DNA of 64,000 bases. It comes from Bacteroidota bacterium. GTDB lineage: Bacteria > Bacteroidota > JABWAT01. The position numbers were made by a program, and so were the translations under genes. Positions 15,401 to 25,113 of this stretch are shown piece after piece. The DNA lies in the NCBI GenBank assembly GCA_023151185.1, contig JAKLJL010000006.1, forward strand, positions 62,001-126,000, written 5' to 3'. The notes under the pieces are model-generated. The model did no database searches, was not told where the DNA came from, and saw nothing but the letters and a program-made list of their open reading frames with translations. Every line of letters starts with the position of its first letter. Position 1 is the stretch's first letter.

Positions 15401-16615
15401 ATGAGCAAACCAAAAATTGTTGTCGCCTATTCAGGCGGACTGGATACTTCAGTCATGGTTCAATGGCTGCATGACAAATTTGATGCGGAAATCATTACCG
15501 CTTCCGGTGATCTCGGTCAGCGGGAAGACTGGGCTGCAGTCGAGAAAAAAGCGTATCAGACCGGGGCTTCAAAAGCGTACATCGTGGATCTGCGTGAAGA
15601 ATTTATGACCCAGTACGTCTGGCCTGCACTCAAAGCCGGTGCTTTGTATGAAGGACTTTACCCGATGGCAACATCAATCGGCCGTCCTTTGCTGGCAAAA
15701 ATGCTGGCTGAAATTGCCATCAAGGAAAATGCAGATATGGTGGCTCACGGATGTACCGGAAAGGGGAACGACCAGGTCCGGTTTGAAGTGGGAATCATGA
15801 CTTTAGCTCCGCATCTAAAAGTTCTTGCTCCGCTCCGTGACTGGGAATTTAAATCCCGTGAAGAAGAAATTGATTATGCGCTGGCAAAGGGAATTCCTGT
15901 TTCCGCAACCAAAAAGTCACCCTATTCCTACGATGAAAATCTCTGGGGAATGTCAATCGAGTGCGGAGTTCTGGAAGATCCCAAAGTTTCCCCTCCGGAA
16001 GACGCCTACCAACTGACGAAAAATCCGAAAAATGCCCCTGATCAACCTGGTGTTGTGACGATTGGATTTGAAGCCGGAATTCCGGTCAGACTGAACGGTA
16101 AAAAACTGGATGCCATTTCTCTGATTACCGAACTGAATAAAATTACGTCTGAACACGGAATCGGCCGGTTGGATCTGGTTGAAAACCGGGTAGTCGGAAT
16201 CAAATCCCGTGAAATTTACGAAGCTCCTGGTGCAACGGTTCTTCATTCTGCCCACAGTGAACTGGAAAGACTGGTTCTCGATAAAGAGACCTTCCGGTAT
16301 AAGGAGCACGTTTCGCATCAGGTTGCCAATCTGATTTATGACGGACTCTGGTTCTCCCCGCTTTTCAAAGCGCTGATGGCTTTTGTGGATTCCACCCAGG
16401 AACACGTTTCCGGTGAAGTGACCATCGAACTCTATAAAGGCAGCATCCGGACTCTGGCCAGAACGTCACCTTACTCCTTGTACAGTGAAACTCTGGCAAC
16501 TTACACCACTGCTGATAAGTTCAATCACAAAGCCTCAGAAGGATTCATTGAACTCTTCGGGTTACCGTACAAAGTCCACTCTCAGGTCCATGCCGGAGTG
16601 AAAGCGGGCAAGTGA
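15401..16615 (+). CDS. argG: Argininosuccinate synthase
   Basis: 404-residue ATP-dependent ligase joining citrulline and aspartate. The pyrophosphatase-type P-loop is AYSGGLDTS at 9-17. [15 protein letters not shown]-type block (here [15 protein letters not shown], near 112-126) and [11 protein letters not shown] near 172-182 bind ATP, citrulline and aspartate. Length fits the family. ATG at 15401 is chosen because of the AGGAAA sequence just upstream; the GTG-started frame 17 codons earlier runs through repeat-like DNA. Followed 188 bases later by argH. Confidence 0.95.
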   Translation: MSKPKIVVAYSGGLDTSVMVQWLHDKFDAEIITASGDLGQREDWAAVEKKAYQTGASKAYIVDLREEFMTQYVWPALKAGALYEGLYPMATSIGRPLLAKMLAEIAIKENADMVAHGCTGKGNDQVRFEVGIMTLAPHLKVLAPLRDWEFKSREEEIDYALAKGIPVSATKKSPYSYDENLWGMSIECGVLEDPKVSPPEDAYQLTKNPKNAPDQPGVVTIGFEAGIPVRLNGKKLDAISLITELNKITSEHGIGRLDLVENRVVGIKSREIYEAPGATVLHSAHSELERLVLDKETFRYKEHVSHQVANLIYDGLWFSPLFKALMAFVDSTQEHVSGEVTIELYKGSIRTLARTSPYSLYSETLATYTTADKFNHKASEGFIELFGLPYKVHSQVHAGVKAGK

Positions 16616-16668
16616 ATTACCGGTGACGGGGGACTTGTGGCGAGGGACAGGTGAAGGAAATTTAGATT

Positions 16669-16690
16669 CCCCTCCTTCTGTTAGGAGGGG
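16669..16690. repeat. Palindromic repeat element between argG and argH
   Basis: Perfect 8-bp stem CCCCTCCT / AGGAGGGG with a six-base loop, followed by CGTCCCAACGGGATGGGG, which can form a second small hairpin. It has no T run, so it looks more like a REP-type genomic repeat than a terminator. Confidence 0.6.
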
Positions 16691-16803
16691 CGTCCCAACG
16701 GGATGGGGATATTTTATTAAGAATGATTCCTGTTTCGTATGTATTTTTGAAATAGTTCTTCATTCAAAATTTAAAATTCAACATTCCTAATTCCGGTGGT
16801 ATC

Positions 16804-18177
16804 ATGCTCTGGGGCGGTCGTTTTAAGTCTTCCATCAATGAACTGGCCATGAAATTCTCCTCTTCTCTGGATGTGGATATCCGGCTGATCGAAGAAGATA
16901 TTCAGGGTTCCGTTGCCCATGTGACCATGCTGGCAGCGGTCGGGATTTTAACAGAATCCGAGTCGAAAACCATCCGTGATGGCCTTTCTTCCGTTCTTGC
17001 TGAGTATCAGTCGGGTTCCTGGAAGCCAACGGCTGAGCTGTATGAAGATGTGCATTCAGCTGTTGAAAGCCGTTTAACTGAACTGATTGGCTCTGTTGCC
17101 GGAAAACTTCACACAGGCCGCAGCCGGAATGATCAGGTTGCCACCGACGTTCGGCTTTGGATGCGGAAAGTTGCAGGTGAAATAATCCGCCTGAACGAAA
17201 ACTGGCAAAAAGTGCTTGTAGCAAAAGCTGAAACCCATCAAAATACCATGATGCCGGGTTACACCCATCTGCAACGGGGACAGCCTGTTACCCTGGCTTA
17301 TCATCTGCTGGTTTATACCGAAATGGCTGAACGGGATAAGGTCCGGTGGAAAGCCGTACTCGACGCGGTATCGCTGTCGCCGCTCGGTTCCGGAGCTCTT
17401 GCCGGATCAACTTTGCCGCTGGACCGGGATCTGACCGCACGTCTGATGGGATTCTCAGGCCCCACTTTGCATGCGCTTGATACAGTTGCAGACCGTGATT
17501 TCATGCTCGACGCACTTCAGGCTGCTTCAACCGGGATGATTCACCTGAGTCGGCTGGCAGAGGAACTCATTCTCTGGTCTACCAAAGAGTGGGATTTTGT
17601 CCGCCTTGCGGATGAAGTCACGACGGGTTCTTCACTCATGCCGCAGAAAAAAAATCCCGACATGGCTGAACTGATCCGGGCAAAAACCGGACGAACTACC
17701 GGAAATCTGATGTCCTTTTTAACGGTAATGAAAGCCTTGCCGCTCAGTTATAACCGGGACTTCCAGGAAGACAAACGGCTTTTGTTCGATTCGGTGGATA
17801 CCTATTCAGACAGCCTTCAGCTCATGACTCTGATGATTGACGGAATGGAAGTGAAAACAGACCGGTTTATTGAAGATCTGAAACATGATTTTTCCCTTGC
17901 AACCGATCTTGCCGACTGGCTGGTTGTTCAGGGGATGCCGTTCCGGGACGCTCACCACCTGGTTGGCAAAGTGGTAAGATGGTGCGAAGACAACGGTAAA
18001 TTTCTGCCCGAACTTACAGACACCGACCTGAAAACGGTATCAGACGTTTTTACTCCTGATGCGCTTCGTGTCCTTTCACCGGCAACCTGTCTGGAAAATA
18101 AAAAAACCACCGGCTCTCCGAATCCGGCTCTGATTTCCCGGCAGATTACAACCTGGAAGCAGCATTTAAAAATGTAA
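16804..18177 (+). CDS. argH: Argininosuccinate lyase
   Basis: 457-residue fumarase/aspartase superfamily enzyme that splits argininosuccinate to arginine and fumarate, the last step. The signature loop TGSSLMPQKKNPD carries the catalytic Ser276; LHTGRSRNDQVATD near 101-114 and TPGYTHLQ-type MPGYTHLQRGQP near 149-160 (with the general-acid His) are also present. The N-terminus MLWGGRF is typical. The ATG follows an AT-rich leader containing TATTTTTG at 16739-16746, so argH may have its own promoter. The stop codon overlaps one arm of a 12-bp inverted repeat. Confidence 0.95.
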   Translation: MLWGGRFKSSINELAMKFSSSLDVDIRLIEEDIQGSVAHVTMLAAVGILTESESKTIRDGLSSVLAEYQSGSWKPTAELYEDVHSAVESRLTELIGSVAGKLHTGRSRNDQVATDVRLWMRKVAGEIIRLNENWQKVLVAKAETHQNTMMPGYTHLQRGQPVTLAYHLLVYTEMAERDKVRWKAVLDAVSLSPLGSGALAGSTLPLDRDLTARLMGFSGPTLHALDTVADRDFMLDALQAASTGMIHLSRLAEELILWSTKEWDFVRLADEVTTGSSLMPQKKNPDMAELIRAKTGRTTGNLMSFLTVMKALPLSYNRDFQEDKRLLFDSVDTYSDSLQLMTLMIDGMEVKTDRFIEDLKHDFSLATDLADWLVVQGMPFRDAHHLVGKVVRWCEDNGKFLPELTDTDLKTVSDVFTPDALRVLSPATCLENKKTTGSPNPALISRQITTWKQHLKM

Positions 18178-18276
18178 CCGTTTACATCACCTCATTCAGG
18201 TTTCTTTTCCCATCCAGCAGCGGTTCACTAAAGTTCAGAACGGGATTCAGTGCAATTTCACAGTATGTAAACGGTT
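18176..18276. repeat. Widely spaced 12-bp inverted repeat after argH
   Basis: AACCGTTTACAT at 18176-18187 and its exact reverse complement ATGTAAACGGTT at 18265-18276, 77 bases apart. The left arm overlaps the argH stop codon. It could fold the 3' end of the arginine transcript or be the footprint of an element; no T run follows. The remaining bases to 18424 hold nothing I recognise. Confidence 0.6.
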
Positions 18277-18424
18277 GTATTTTGAGAAAACCGTAAGGCA
18301 ACTATCCCTTAACTTGTTAGGACAGAATAAAGCACGGCTTTAGTTTTTAATGTTTGTCATTCTGTCAAGTTTTGAATATGCTGATTTTGTGATCTGTGAT
18401 AACGAGATAAAATTTTCTTTTTCC

Positions 18425-18432
18425 TATCTTTG
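18425..18432 (+). promoter_or_regulatory. Promoter element of the 26-residue peptide gene
   Basis: TATCTTTG, a match to the Bacteroidota TAnnTTTG element, 26 bases before the ATG with a GTGAGG ribosome site between. Confidence 0.5.
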
Positions 18433-18458
18433 AACCGTACAAAAGATGTGAGGCAAGT

Positions 18459-18539
18459 ATGTCAAGAAAAGAAATTCAGGATCTGGTTGTCGCCGTTGTC
18501 CTGATTACATTCAGCTTCGGATTGCTGTATTTGGTTTAG
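18459..18539 (+). CDS. 26-residue single-pass membrane peptide
   Basis: Short ORF of 26 codons with its own TATCTTTG promoter element, a GAGG ribosome site seven bases before the ATG, and a hairpin and terminator after it. The product has a charged start (MSRKEIQD) and one hydrophobic helix from residue 9 to the end (LVVAVVLITFSFGLLYLV). That architecture, with all signals in order, is what one expects of a small membrane protein gene. Function unknown. It stands alone between argH and comM. Confidence 0.6.
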   Translation: MSRKEIQDLVVAVVLITFSFGLLYLV

Positions 18540-18540
18540 G

Positions 18541-18614
18541 ATAGTGACTGTCCCCAATCACTATGTTCCTGAACTTTGAGCTATAAAAACCCTGGTCCAA
18601 GCCGGGGTTTTTTG
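18541..18614 (+). terminator. Hairpin plus rho-independent terminator
   Basis: ATAGTGA / TCACTAT inverted repeat at 18541-18564 directly after the small ORF, then a terminator: AAAACCCTGG (18586-18595), loop TCCAAG, CCGGGGTTTTTT (18602-18613). It ends the transcript of the small peptide and separates it from comM. Confidence 0.75.
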
Positions 18615-18632
18615 TTTTATCCCGAATTCTCT

Positions 18633-18640
18633 TATTTTTG
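18633..18640 (+). promoter_or_regulatory. Promoter element of comM
   Basis: TATTTTTG just after the terminator and 63 bases before the comM ATG; matches TAnnTTTG. Confidence 0.4.
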
Positions 18641-18703
18641 CAGTTGTAGACCCGATCCCGGGTTCCTGATCTCTGTTCTGATCCCGATTCTGAAGGAAAT
18701 GTG

Positions 18704-20233
18704 ATGCTTTCTCAAACTTATTCGGCATCCACTGCCGGTGTTGATGCTTTTGTTGTTGAAGTCGAGTGTAACCTTGAAGGTATGATGCCGGGATTCGTAA
18801 CGGTAGGTCTGCCCGATTCGGCTGTAAAAGAGTCGAAGGAACGCGTTGCCGGTGCAATTAAAAATTCAGGGTTCACCTTTCCGACGAAAAAAGTTACCAT
18901 AAACCTGGCCCCGGCCGATGTCAGGAAAGAAGGCTCCGGTTTTGATCTCCCGATTGCAATCGGGATTCTGTCTGCTTCCGGGCAGGTAACGGCCACCGAC
19001 CTGAATGAATTTCTTTTGCTGGGTGAACTTGCCCTGGAAGGAAAATTGAGACCGGTCAGAGGGGTTTTGCCGATAGCCGTATCTGCCCTGAAAATGGGAT
19101 ACAGGGGGATTCTGGTTCCCGAAGAAAACGGGGATGAGGCAGCGGTCGTGGATGGACTTGAAGTTTACCCGGTTTCTTCCCTGGCAGAAACAGTTGAGTT
19201 TCTGAACGGCAGCCGGAAAGATCCGCACCGGATCAATATTCCCGGTCTTTTTCATCAGGGATCGGTTTACCATGAAGACTTTGCAGATGTTCGGGGGCAG
19301 GAAAACGTAAAACGGGCGATTGAAGTTGCTGCCGCCGGCGGACATAATATCATCATGATCGGCCCACCGGGTTCCGGGAAAACCATGCTGGCCCGCCGGA
19401 TCCCGACCATACTTCCCCCTTTAACGTTGAATGAAGCGCTGGAATGCACCAAAATTCATTCAGTGGCAGGATTGCTACCCGAAAAAACAGCCCTTTTAGC
19501 TTCCCGGCCTTTCAGAAGTCCGCATCATACCGTTTCAGATGTGGCGCTTGTTGGCGGTGGTCATCACCCCAGGCCCGGCGAAATTTCCCTGGCGCATCAT
19601 GGTGTCTTGTTTTTGGATGAGTTGCCCGAGTTTCAGCGGAATGCACTTGAAGTGATGCGCCAACCGATGGAAGATGGACGGGTGTCCATCTCCAGAGCAG
19701 CCATTTCGGTTGATTATCCTGCCCAGTTTATGCTGGTCGCCTCAATGAATCCGTGCCCCTGCGGTTATTACACTGACCCGAATCACGACTGTACCTGCAA
19801 TCCGAACCTGATCCAGCGGTATGTATCAAAAATCTCAGGTCCGCTGCTAGACCGGATTGATATTCATTGTGAGGTTCCGGCCGTCGGCTATCGGGAATTG
19901 TCGCAGAAAGCGCCGGGGGAACCTTCCCAGTCTATCCGGGAACGGGTTGTTACAGCCAGACTGAGTCAGTTAAAGCGGTTCGAAGGGAAACCGATTTATT
20001 GCAATGCCCAGATGAAACCAAAGGACATCAGGACTTTCTGCAAACTGGATGAGGCGGGTCACCAATTGCTCAAGGTTGCCATGGACCGGCTGGGACTTTC
20101 TGCACGGGCTTATGACCGGATTTTAAAAGTTGCCCGGACAATTGCCGATCTTGGCGGATCAGAAACCATCCGGGCAGAACATTTATCCGAAGCAATTCAA
20201 TACCGGTCTCTTGACCGGAATCTGTTTAACTGA
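18704..20233 (+). CDS. comM: YifB/ComM family Mg-chelatase-like AAA+ ATPase
   Basis: 509-residue protein. ComM is a hexameric helicase that drives branch migration when transformed single-stranded DNA recombines. The N-terminal domain has [22 protein letters not shown] near 26-47, a YifB hallmark. The AAA+ core has Walker A GPPGSGKT at 220-227, SFRSPHHT-type [12 protein letters not shown] near 266-277, Walker [11 protein letters not shown] near 302-311 and a Cys-rich [11 protein letters not shown]...CTCNP segment near 348-367. Length and order are complete. ATG at 18704 is preferred to the GTG one codon earlier. It is a single gene with its own promoter. Confidence 0.93.
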   Translation: MLSQTYSASTAGVDAFVVEVECNLEGMMPGFVTVGLPDSAVKESKERVAGAIKNSGFTFPTKKVTINLAPADVRKEGSGFDLPIAIGILSASGQVTATDLNEFLLLGELALEGKLRPVRGVLPIAVSALKMGYRGILVPEENGDEAAVVDGLEVYPVSSLAETVEFLNGSRKDPHRINIPGLFHQGSVYHEDFADVRGQENVKRAIEVAAAGGHNIIMIGPPGSGKTMLARRIPTILPPLTLNEALECTKIHSVAGLLPEKTALLASRPFRSPHHTVSDVALVGGGHHPRPGEISLAHHGVLFLDELPEFQRNALEVMRQPMEDGRVSISRAAISVDYPAQFMLVASMNPCPCGYYTDPNHDCTCNPNLIQRYVSKISGPLLDRIDIHCEVPAVGYRELSQKAPGEPSQSIRERVVTARLSQLKRFEGKPIYCNAQMKPKDIRTFCKLDEAGHQLLKVAMDRLGLSARAYDRILKVARTIADLGGSETIRAEHLSEAIQYRSLDRNLFN

Positions 20234-20246
20234 CGGGGAATCTGAC

Positions 20247-20654
20247 TCATCCCCGCAACTGTTTCATTGCCGTTCCCCAGTCTTCGAGGTGGTGAACGGT
20301 TTTGATTTTCCCGTTTTCAAGTGTGTGGATATCAATGGTCATGATCCGGAATGATTTGGATCCATCTGTTGGCAGTCCCATAAAATCGCCGTTTGGTGTG
20401 CCGGTTGCTTCGCTTCTGACGACGATTTTGTTACCCGAGATCAGAACTTCCTTCGGATCCCAGTTGAGATCCGGAATCAGAGTCCAGAAAAACCCGAGTT
20501 GCCCGATCAGTTGGGCTTTCCCCTTCGAATCAACAGACCCGTAAGAGACAAAATCCTCGGCCAGAAGTGGTGTTAAAACTTCCTGCGGGGTTGTTTCTGT
20601 ATTAACAGTCAGCGCTTTCCGGTAAAAATCGAGAATGCTATTTTGGTAATCCAT
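20247..20654 (-). CDS. SnoaL-like / ester cyclase family protein
   Basis: 135-residue small alpha+beta barrel protein of the NTF2-like fold, SnoaL branch. Typical features are an N-terminal helix ending in LLAEDFVSYG near 31-40, a mid-chain PDLNWDPKEVLISGNKIVVR stretch (near 60-79), TGTPNGDFMGLPTDG near 82-96 and the C-terminal HHLEDWGTAMKQL near 121-133. SnoaL homologues in bacteria mostly have no proven substrate. It is convergent with comM, 13 bases from its stop, and has AAAGG before the ATG. Confidence 0.8.
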   Translation of the reverse strand: MDYQNSILDFYRKALTVNTETTPQEVLTPLLAEDFVSYGSVDSKGKAQLIGQLGFFWTLIPDLNWDPKEVLISGNKIVVRSEATGTPNGDFMGLPTDGSKSFRIMTIDIHTLENGKIKTVHHLEDWGTAMKQLRG

Positions 20655-20750
20655 ACGTTTTCCTTTTGTGTTTTTGGATACACCAAAGGTCTGGAAAAGC
20701 AGAAACCCGTTAAAGGTAGAATCGGGAAGAAGAATGATACTTTTCGGAAT

Positions 20751-21623
20751 TTATCGGGGAAGTGTCTGACGGAAGTCAACGGGTGTCATCCCGGTATGTT
20801 TTCTGAAAAATTTGATAAAATTGGTTGGTTCATCAAATCCCAGAGAAAAAGCAATCTCCTTAACAGGTCCGGTCTGATGGGCCAGCAGTCTGCGGGCCTC
20901 CAGAATGACCCGGTCATCCAGTACCGACTTCGGACTTTTACCCAGAATTTTACCGGTTGCCTGCCCAAGCCTTTTTTCTGAACACAGCAATTTTTCTGCA
21001 TAAAAAGCGACCGGCTTTTTTTCGGTGAAAAAATCTTCGGCAATTGCCCTGTAGGCAAGCGTTAAATCCAGATCTGTCCGCCCAAACCTGGCCGCCGGTT
21101 CCTGTTGACGCTTTTCACGGTCCGCCAGGAAAAGAAACTCTTTCAGCAGAGTATGCAGCATCTCTTCCTTCAGTTCCTCACCCGGCTCGCTTGTTTCCTC
21201 CCTGATCCAGTCAAGGATTCTGAGGAGGCGGGTTCTGGTTTTGGATCCCGGTTCAAGTACCGGATTTCCGTCCAGCGGGTGAAAAACCCGGGAAGTCCCC
21301 AAAAACCGGATATCCTCTGGACTCCTACCGAAAAACTGGTCAGTAAAAATAAGGACTTTTCCGCTGTACAGAGCTTTCAGGTCAAACTGATGGACGTGAT
21401 TCTGATTCAGAAACAACAGCGACCCTGGCGTAACCTGGACCGGAATAAAATCGGCGGTATGAACCGGCGAGCAGTCACCGAAAACGAAAATGTGGAAAAA
21501 GTCAGTCCGGTGCGGAACCTTTAAAAAACCTTGATTCCGGCTGATAAGTCCTTCCAGGTCCACAATTTCGATCTGCCAGGGAAGTCCGGGTTTGAAGGGA
21601 TATTTTTGGATAGGAGACGCCAT
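20751..21623 (-). CDS. AraC-family transcriptional regulator
   Basis: 290-residue regulator with an N-terminal cupin-like sensing part (HIFVFGDCSPVHTADFIPVQVTPGSLLFLNQNHVH region, about 38-78) and a C-terminal double helix-turn-helix at about 185-290: KPVAFYAEKLLCSEKRL for the first and VKEIAFSLGFDEPTNFIKFFRK for the second, ending in TPVDFR. The start is the ATG at 21621-21623; the longer TTG frame adds a hydrophobic, unlikely tail. Divergent from the cheB gene. Targets are unknown; AraC members of this layout commonly act as activators. Confidence 0.9.
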   Translation of the reverse strand: MASPIQKYPFKPGLPWQIEIVDLEGLISRNQGFLKVPHRTDFFHIFVFGDCSPVHTADFIPVQVTPGSLLFLNQNHVHQFDLKALYSGKVLIFTDQFFGRSPEDIRFLGTSRVFHPLDGNPVLEPGSKTRTRLLRILDWIREETSEPGEELKEEMLHTLLKEFLFLADREKRQQEPAARFGRTDLDLTLAYRAIAEDFFTEKKPVAFYAEKLLCSEKRLGQATGKILGKSPKSVLDDRVILEARRLLAHQTGPVKEIAFSLGFDEPTNFIKFFRKHTGMTPVDFRQTLPR

Positions 21624-21739
21624 ATCCGAAAATAAAAGGATGAGGAGAAAAATCAAAAGCTTCGGGATGGTAGCCGGGCACGCCTTTTGCTTCGATAAAG
21701 ATGAGAATCCTAATTGACCTGATCGCAGAAGGCATCAAA

Positions 21740-22762
21740 ATGGCAAAAATCCGGGTGATGATCGTTGACGACTCCTTGTTTATCCGTAAATCGCTTAGAA
21801 AAATTCTGGAAAGTGACGGCACCTTTGAGGTCATTTCGGAGGCCTCGTCCGTTCAGGATGCCATCACAGAGTTTAACAGATCTGAGCCGGATTTGATCAT
21901 AACGGACATCCAGTTGCTCGACAGCAACGGCATTGAATTAATCCGGTGGGTAATGCGGGTGAAACCGAAGCCAATCCTTGTTCTGAGTGGCGAAATCGAT
22001 GAAACAAATTCACTGTATTATGAGGCTGTTGAACTTGGTATCATCTCGTTTATTAAAAAAGATCCGTCCAGAATAGCCGGAATTCTGGATTTAAAAACAA
22101 CCCTTCTGAATTCAATTCAGGCGAAAGTAAAAAAGCAGCCAGTTCCGCCCCCCATCGCCGAAAGCAATCTGATCATGCCGGCAGGAACCCCCTCTGGCCG
22201 CCAGCTCATTCTGATTGGGGCATCGACCGGTGGCCCGCAGGCCATAGAGATGATATTAAGAGAATTGCCTGCTGGTTTTCCGCATTCGATCTGTATTGTT
22301 CAGCATATGCCCGAGGGGTTTACCGGGTCTTTTGCAAGACGGCTTGATTCATTGGCGGCACTTCCTGTTGAACATCCTGAGTTTCTCACCGAATTGAAGC
22401 CGGGCAAAGCCTATGTCGGGAAGGCCGGTTACCACATGAATCTTTCATCGCGGGGAAATTCACTCTGGATTTCTTTGAATGAAGATCCTGCTGATGCCCT
22501 TCATAAGCCAAGTGTTGATGAACTTTTTATTTCAGCGTCCAAAATCAAATCAATAACCGTTCATGCGTTTCTCCTTACCGGAATGGGCAGTGACGGGGCG
22601 CGCGGTCTGGTGACATTGAGGCTTTGCGGACATAAAACTTTTACCCAGGCAAGCGGGGAATGTGTTGTGGATGGAATGCCCCGTATCGGGAGGGAACTTG
22701 GCGGGGCAATCCGGGAAATGAAGCTGCTGGAAATCGCAAGATATCTGACTAACTTAAAATAG
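21740..22762 (+). CDS. cheB: Chemotaxis methylesterase CheB
   Basis: 340-residue two-domain protein: N-terminal response-regulator domain (VMIVDDSLFIRK near 6-17; phospho-acceptor Asp in LIITDIQLLDSNG) and C-terminal methylesterase domain with catalytic triad Ser162 (GASTGG), His189 (VQHMPEGFTGSFA) and Asp285 (TGMGSDGARG). It demethylates or deamidates receptor glutamates under control of CheA. The ATG at 21740 begins MAKIRVMIVDD and has AAGG upstream; an earlier ATG at 21701 would add 13 residues. First gene of the chemosensory block, 190 bases before the receptor gene. Confidence 0.92.
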   Translation: MAKIRVMIVDDSLFIRKSLRKILESDGTFEVISEASSVQDAITEFNRSEPDLIITDIQLLDSNGIELIRWVMRVKPKPILVLSGEIDETNSLYYEAVELGIISFIKKDPSRIAGILDLKTTLLNSIQAKVKKQPVPPPIAESNLIMPAGTPSGRQLILIGASTGGPQAIEMILRELPAGFPHSICIVQHMPEGFTGSFARRLDSLAALPVEHPEFLTELKPGKAYVGKAGYHMNLSSRGNSLWISLNEDPADALHKPSVDELFISASKIKSITVHAFLLTGMGSDGARGLVTLRLCGHKTFTQASGECVVDGMPRIGRELGGAIREMKLLEIARYLTNLK

Positions 22763-22953
22763 CCATTCTGGTCAAATTCTGACCGTTCCGGTCGAATAAT
22801 GACCGGTACAATTTGGCGGATGGTCAAAAACCGGGCAGGGACTTTATAGAAAACCCGTCTGATTCACTTAAGCAAGATAAATAAACTGGCATTATTTCTG
22901 CCATACAGAATGAAATCTGATTTCGAGAACTAAACCTATTAACCGGAGAAAAC

Positions 22954-24651
22954 ATGAACTGGTTTCACAATCTTAAAATTTCACGGAAGCTTCTGGGCTC
23001 CTTTCTGCTACTGGCCCTGATCATTGTGGCACAGGGTATTTACAGTCTGAACAGTGCAGAAAAAATCAATGAATCAGTAGGGGAATTATATGATAACCGG
23101 TTGCTGCCTGCTGTTTACCTTTCGGATGTAGGGCAGTCTTTTAACCATCTTGTTTATGCAGATATGATGCTGGCAAGTTCCAGAAATACAGCAGTTCAGC
23201 GTGAATTGCGTACCGAAATTCAGGCTGATATGGAAACGGTTCAACGCAGGTTTTCACAATATTCTGACCTTTTGCATGATGATCGTGAAAAGGTGGAAAT
23301 CGAGTCTTTTCGGCGTGATGTTGATAAATACCTTGCTTTGAGAAGCGAGTTTACCCAATTGCTTTCGGTTAGCCCGGACAGTGCACGGTCTTTCCTTCTT
23401 TCGGAAGAGTTTACTGGTTTGGTGGCCAAAATTGAAGCTGAAATTGATAAATTGAGTGAACTTCAGGGGAGTATTGGAAAGGAGTTTCATGATAATTCGC
23501 AGGTTTTGTATGATGAAACCAGGAATGTCATGGTACTGGTTATTGTCATTTCGGTTTTTCTTTCCGTCAGCCTCGGGATATTTATTTCCCGGGTCATTAC
23601 CCTTCCTTTATTCAATGTGACCGAAATATCCAAAAAGATTGCAATGGGTGATCTTTCTGACCGACTGGTAAATAATTCCAAAGATGAAATCGGGGAACTG
23701 ACCCGAAATATAAACCTAATGGCCGATCAATTGACCGGGTTAATTTCTCAGATCAAACGGAGCAGTCAGCAGGTGGCCTCTGCCGCCGATGAGATTTCTG
23801 CCAGTTCCGTTCAGGTGTCGAGAAGTGCAGAGTCCCAATCATCTGCAGCGGATGAAACCTCTTCAACCATTGTCGAAATTGCCAGCCAGATTGAGACGGT
23901 TGCAAAAACAACTCAGGCGCTTGCCTCGAATGTAAACGAAATTGCTTCAACCGTAGACCAGATGTCTTCGAATACAACAACAGTCGCAACAAAAGTGAAT
24001 CAGGTTAACGACTTCAGTAAGCAGGCTGTACAAAAAACAGAGCTTTCCGGCCGTGAGTTAAAAGAGGTCATCCGGAGAATCGAAACCAAAAGTTCCTCTG
24101 TCGAAGATATTATTTCAGTCATCGAGGACATTGCAGATCAAACGAATCTGCTGGCCCTTAATGCATCGATAGAAGCAGCCTGGGCCGGGGAAGCCGGGAA
24201 AGGTTTTGCAGTTGTGGCCGATGCGATCCGGAATCTTGCAGAAAAAAGTATCTCTGCCACCAAGGAGATTTCGTCGGTGGTTTACGATATGAAAAGAGAG
24301 ACCGGAGATGCAGTTCAGAAAACGGAAGCCATTGTTTCTGAGATTGTGACCAATGTTTCACAGACCTCCTCCATGTTGAATGAGGTCACTTTTGCCACAC
24401 AGCAGCAAAGTGTTGGCGCCAGTCAGATTGTAAAATCAGTTGATTATATGAACAAAATGACTCAGGAAGTTGCAAACGCAACAAAAGAACAGCAAAACGG
24501 CGGGAATATGATCATAAAAGCAGTGGATAATATTTCCATTGCTTCACGGCAGAACCTGCAGGCGGTTACCCAGATGTCTAAGGCAGCCTCTGACCTTGCC
24601 GGTGAAGCAGACCTGCTTAAAAATCAGGTCGAAAAATTCAGACTGGCCTGA
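22954..24651 (+). CDS. Methyl-accepting chemotaxis protein
   Basis: 565-residue transmembrane receptor: TM1 about 13-32, periplasmic four-helix-bundle sensor 33-188, TM2 about 189-212, HAMP about 213-265, then the long cytoplasmic coiled coil. The hairpin tip is [20 protein letters not shown]-like around 390-425. The position that is Arg in nearly all receptors (Arg388 of E. coli Tsr, a trimer-contact residue) is Trp410 here, encoded TGG. Rich in Gln, Ser and Glu pairs suited to methylation. Ligand unknown. GGAGAAAAC precedes the ATG. Followed by cheY after 33 bases. Confidence 0.92.
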   Translation: MNWFHNLKISRKLLGSFLLLALIIVAQGIYSLNSAEKINESVGELYDNRLLPAVYLSDVGQSFNHLVYADMMLASSRNTAVQRELRTEIQADMETVQRRFSQYSDLLHDDREKVEIESFRRDVDKYLALRSEFTQLLSVSPDSARSFLLSEEFTGLVAKIEAEIDKLSELQGSIGKEFHDNSQVLYDETRNVMVLVIVISVFLSVSLGIFISRVITLPLFNVTEISKKIAMGDLSDRLVNNSKDEIGELTRNINLMADQLTGLISQIKRSSQQVASAADEISASSVQVSRSAESQSSAADETSSTIVEIASQIETVAKTTQALASNVNEIASTVDQMSSNTTTVATKVNQVNDFSKQAVQKTELSGRELKEVIRRIETKSSSVEDIISVIEDIADQTNLLALNASIEAAWAGEAGKGFAVVADAIRNLAEKSISATKEISSVVYDMKRETGDAVQKTEAIVSEIVTNVSQTSSMLNEVTFATQQQSVGASQIVKSVDYMNKMTQEVANATKEQQNGGNMIIKAVDNISIASRQNLQAVTQMSKAASDLAGEADLLKNQVEKFRLA

Positions 24652-24684
24652 ACCGGAATTCGTCATCCAAATTTTGAGGGAAAT

Positions 24685-25092
24685 ATGACTGAAAAAAATA
24701 TTCTGGTAGTCGATGATTCCGACTTTATGCATAAAATGTATAATGTGGCACTTAATGCCGGTACCAATTACAAGTATAAAATTACCCATGCATACAACGG
24801 CAGGGAAGGGTTGGATCTGTTGTTCAGGGGAAACCAGTTTGATGCAATTTTTCTGGATATTAACATGCCGGTTTTATCTGGAATTGATTTTCTGAAGTCG
24901 GTCAGGGAGAAACTTCCCCGGTTTCCGGTTCCGATCATTGTTATCAGTACCGAAAACAAAGAGTCCGATATCAATCTGGCGACTGCACTTGGGGCAAAAG
25001 CCTATCTGGCCAAACCTTTTCAGCCGTCAGATTTACGCGACAAACTTGAGAAATTACTGGCAGGAAATCACCACCCTGCCTCTGTTTCCTGA
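24685..25092 (+). CDS. cheY: CheY-like single-domain response regulator
   Basis: 135-residue receiver domain without an output domain. Acidic pocket VVDDSDF at 7-13, phospho-acceptor Asp in FLDINMPVLSGIDF near 56, switch Thr/Ser in VISTENK near 91 and Lys in YLAKPFQPSDL near 112. Sits between the receptor and CheA genes, so it is the likely phosphoryl acceptor of this system. Strong GAGGGAAAT ribosome site. Confidence 0.9.
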   Translation: MTEKNILVVDDSDFMHKMYNVALNAGTNYKYKITHAYNGREGLDLLFRGNQFDAIFLDINMPVLSGIDFLKSVREKLPRFPVPIIVISTENKESDINLATALGAKAYLAKPFQPSDLRDKLEKLLAGNHHPASVS

Positions 25093-25113
25093 AACAAGTA
25101 CCTTGAGCAGGTT

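Noticed and set aside
21624-21656. Longer AraC start (TTG) giving a hydrophobic N-terminus
   Set aside because: The 11 added residues are not family-like and the ATG at 21621-21623 gives the normal cupin-type beginning.
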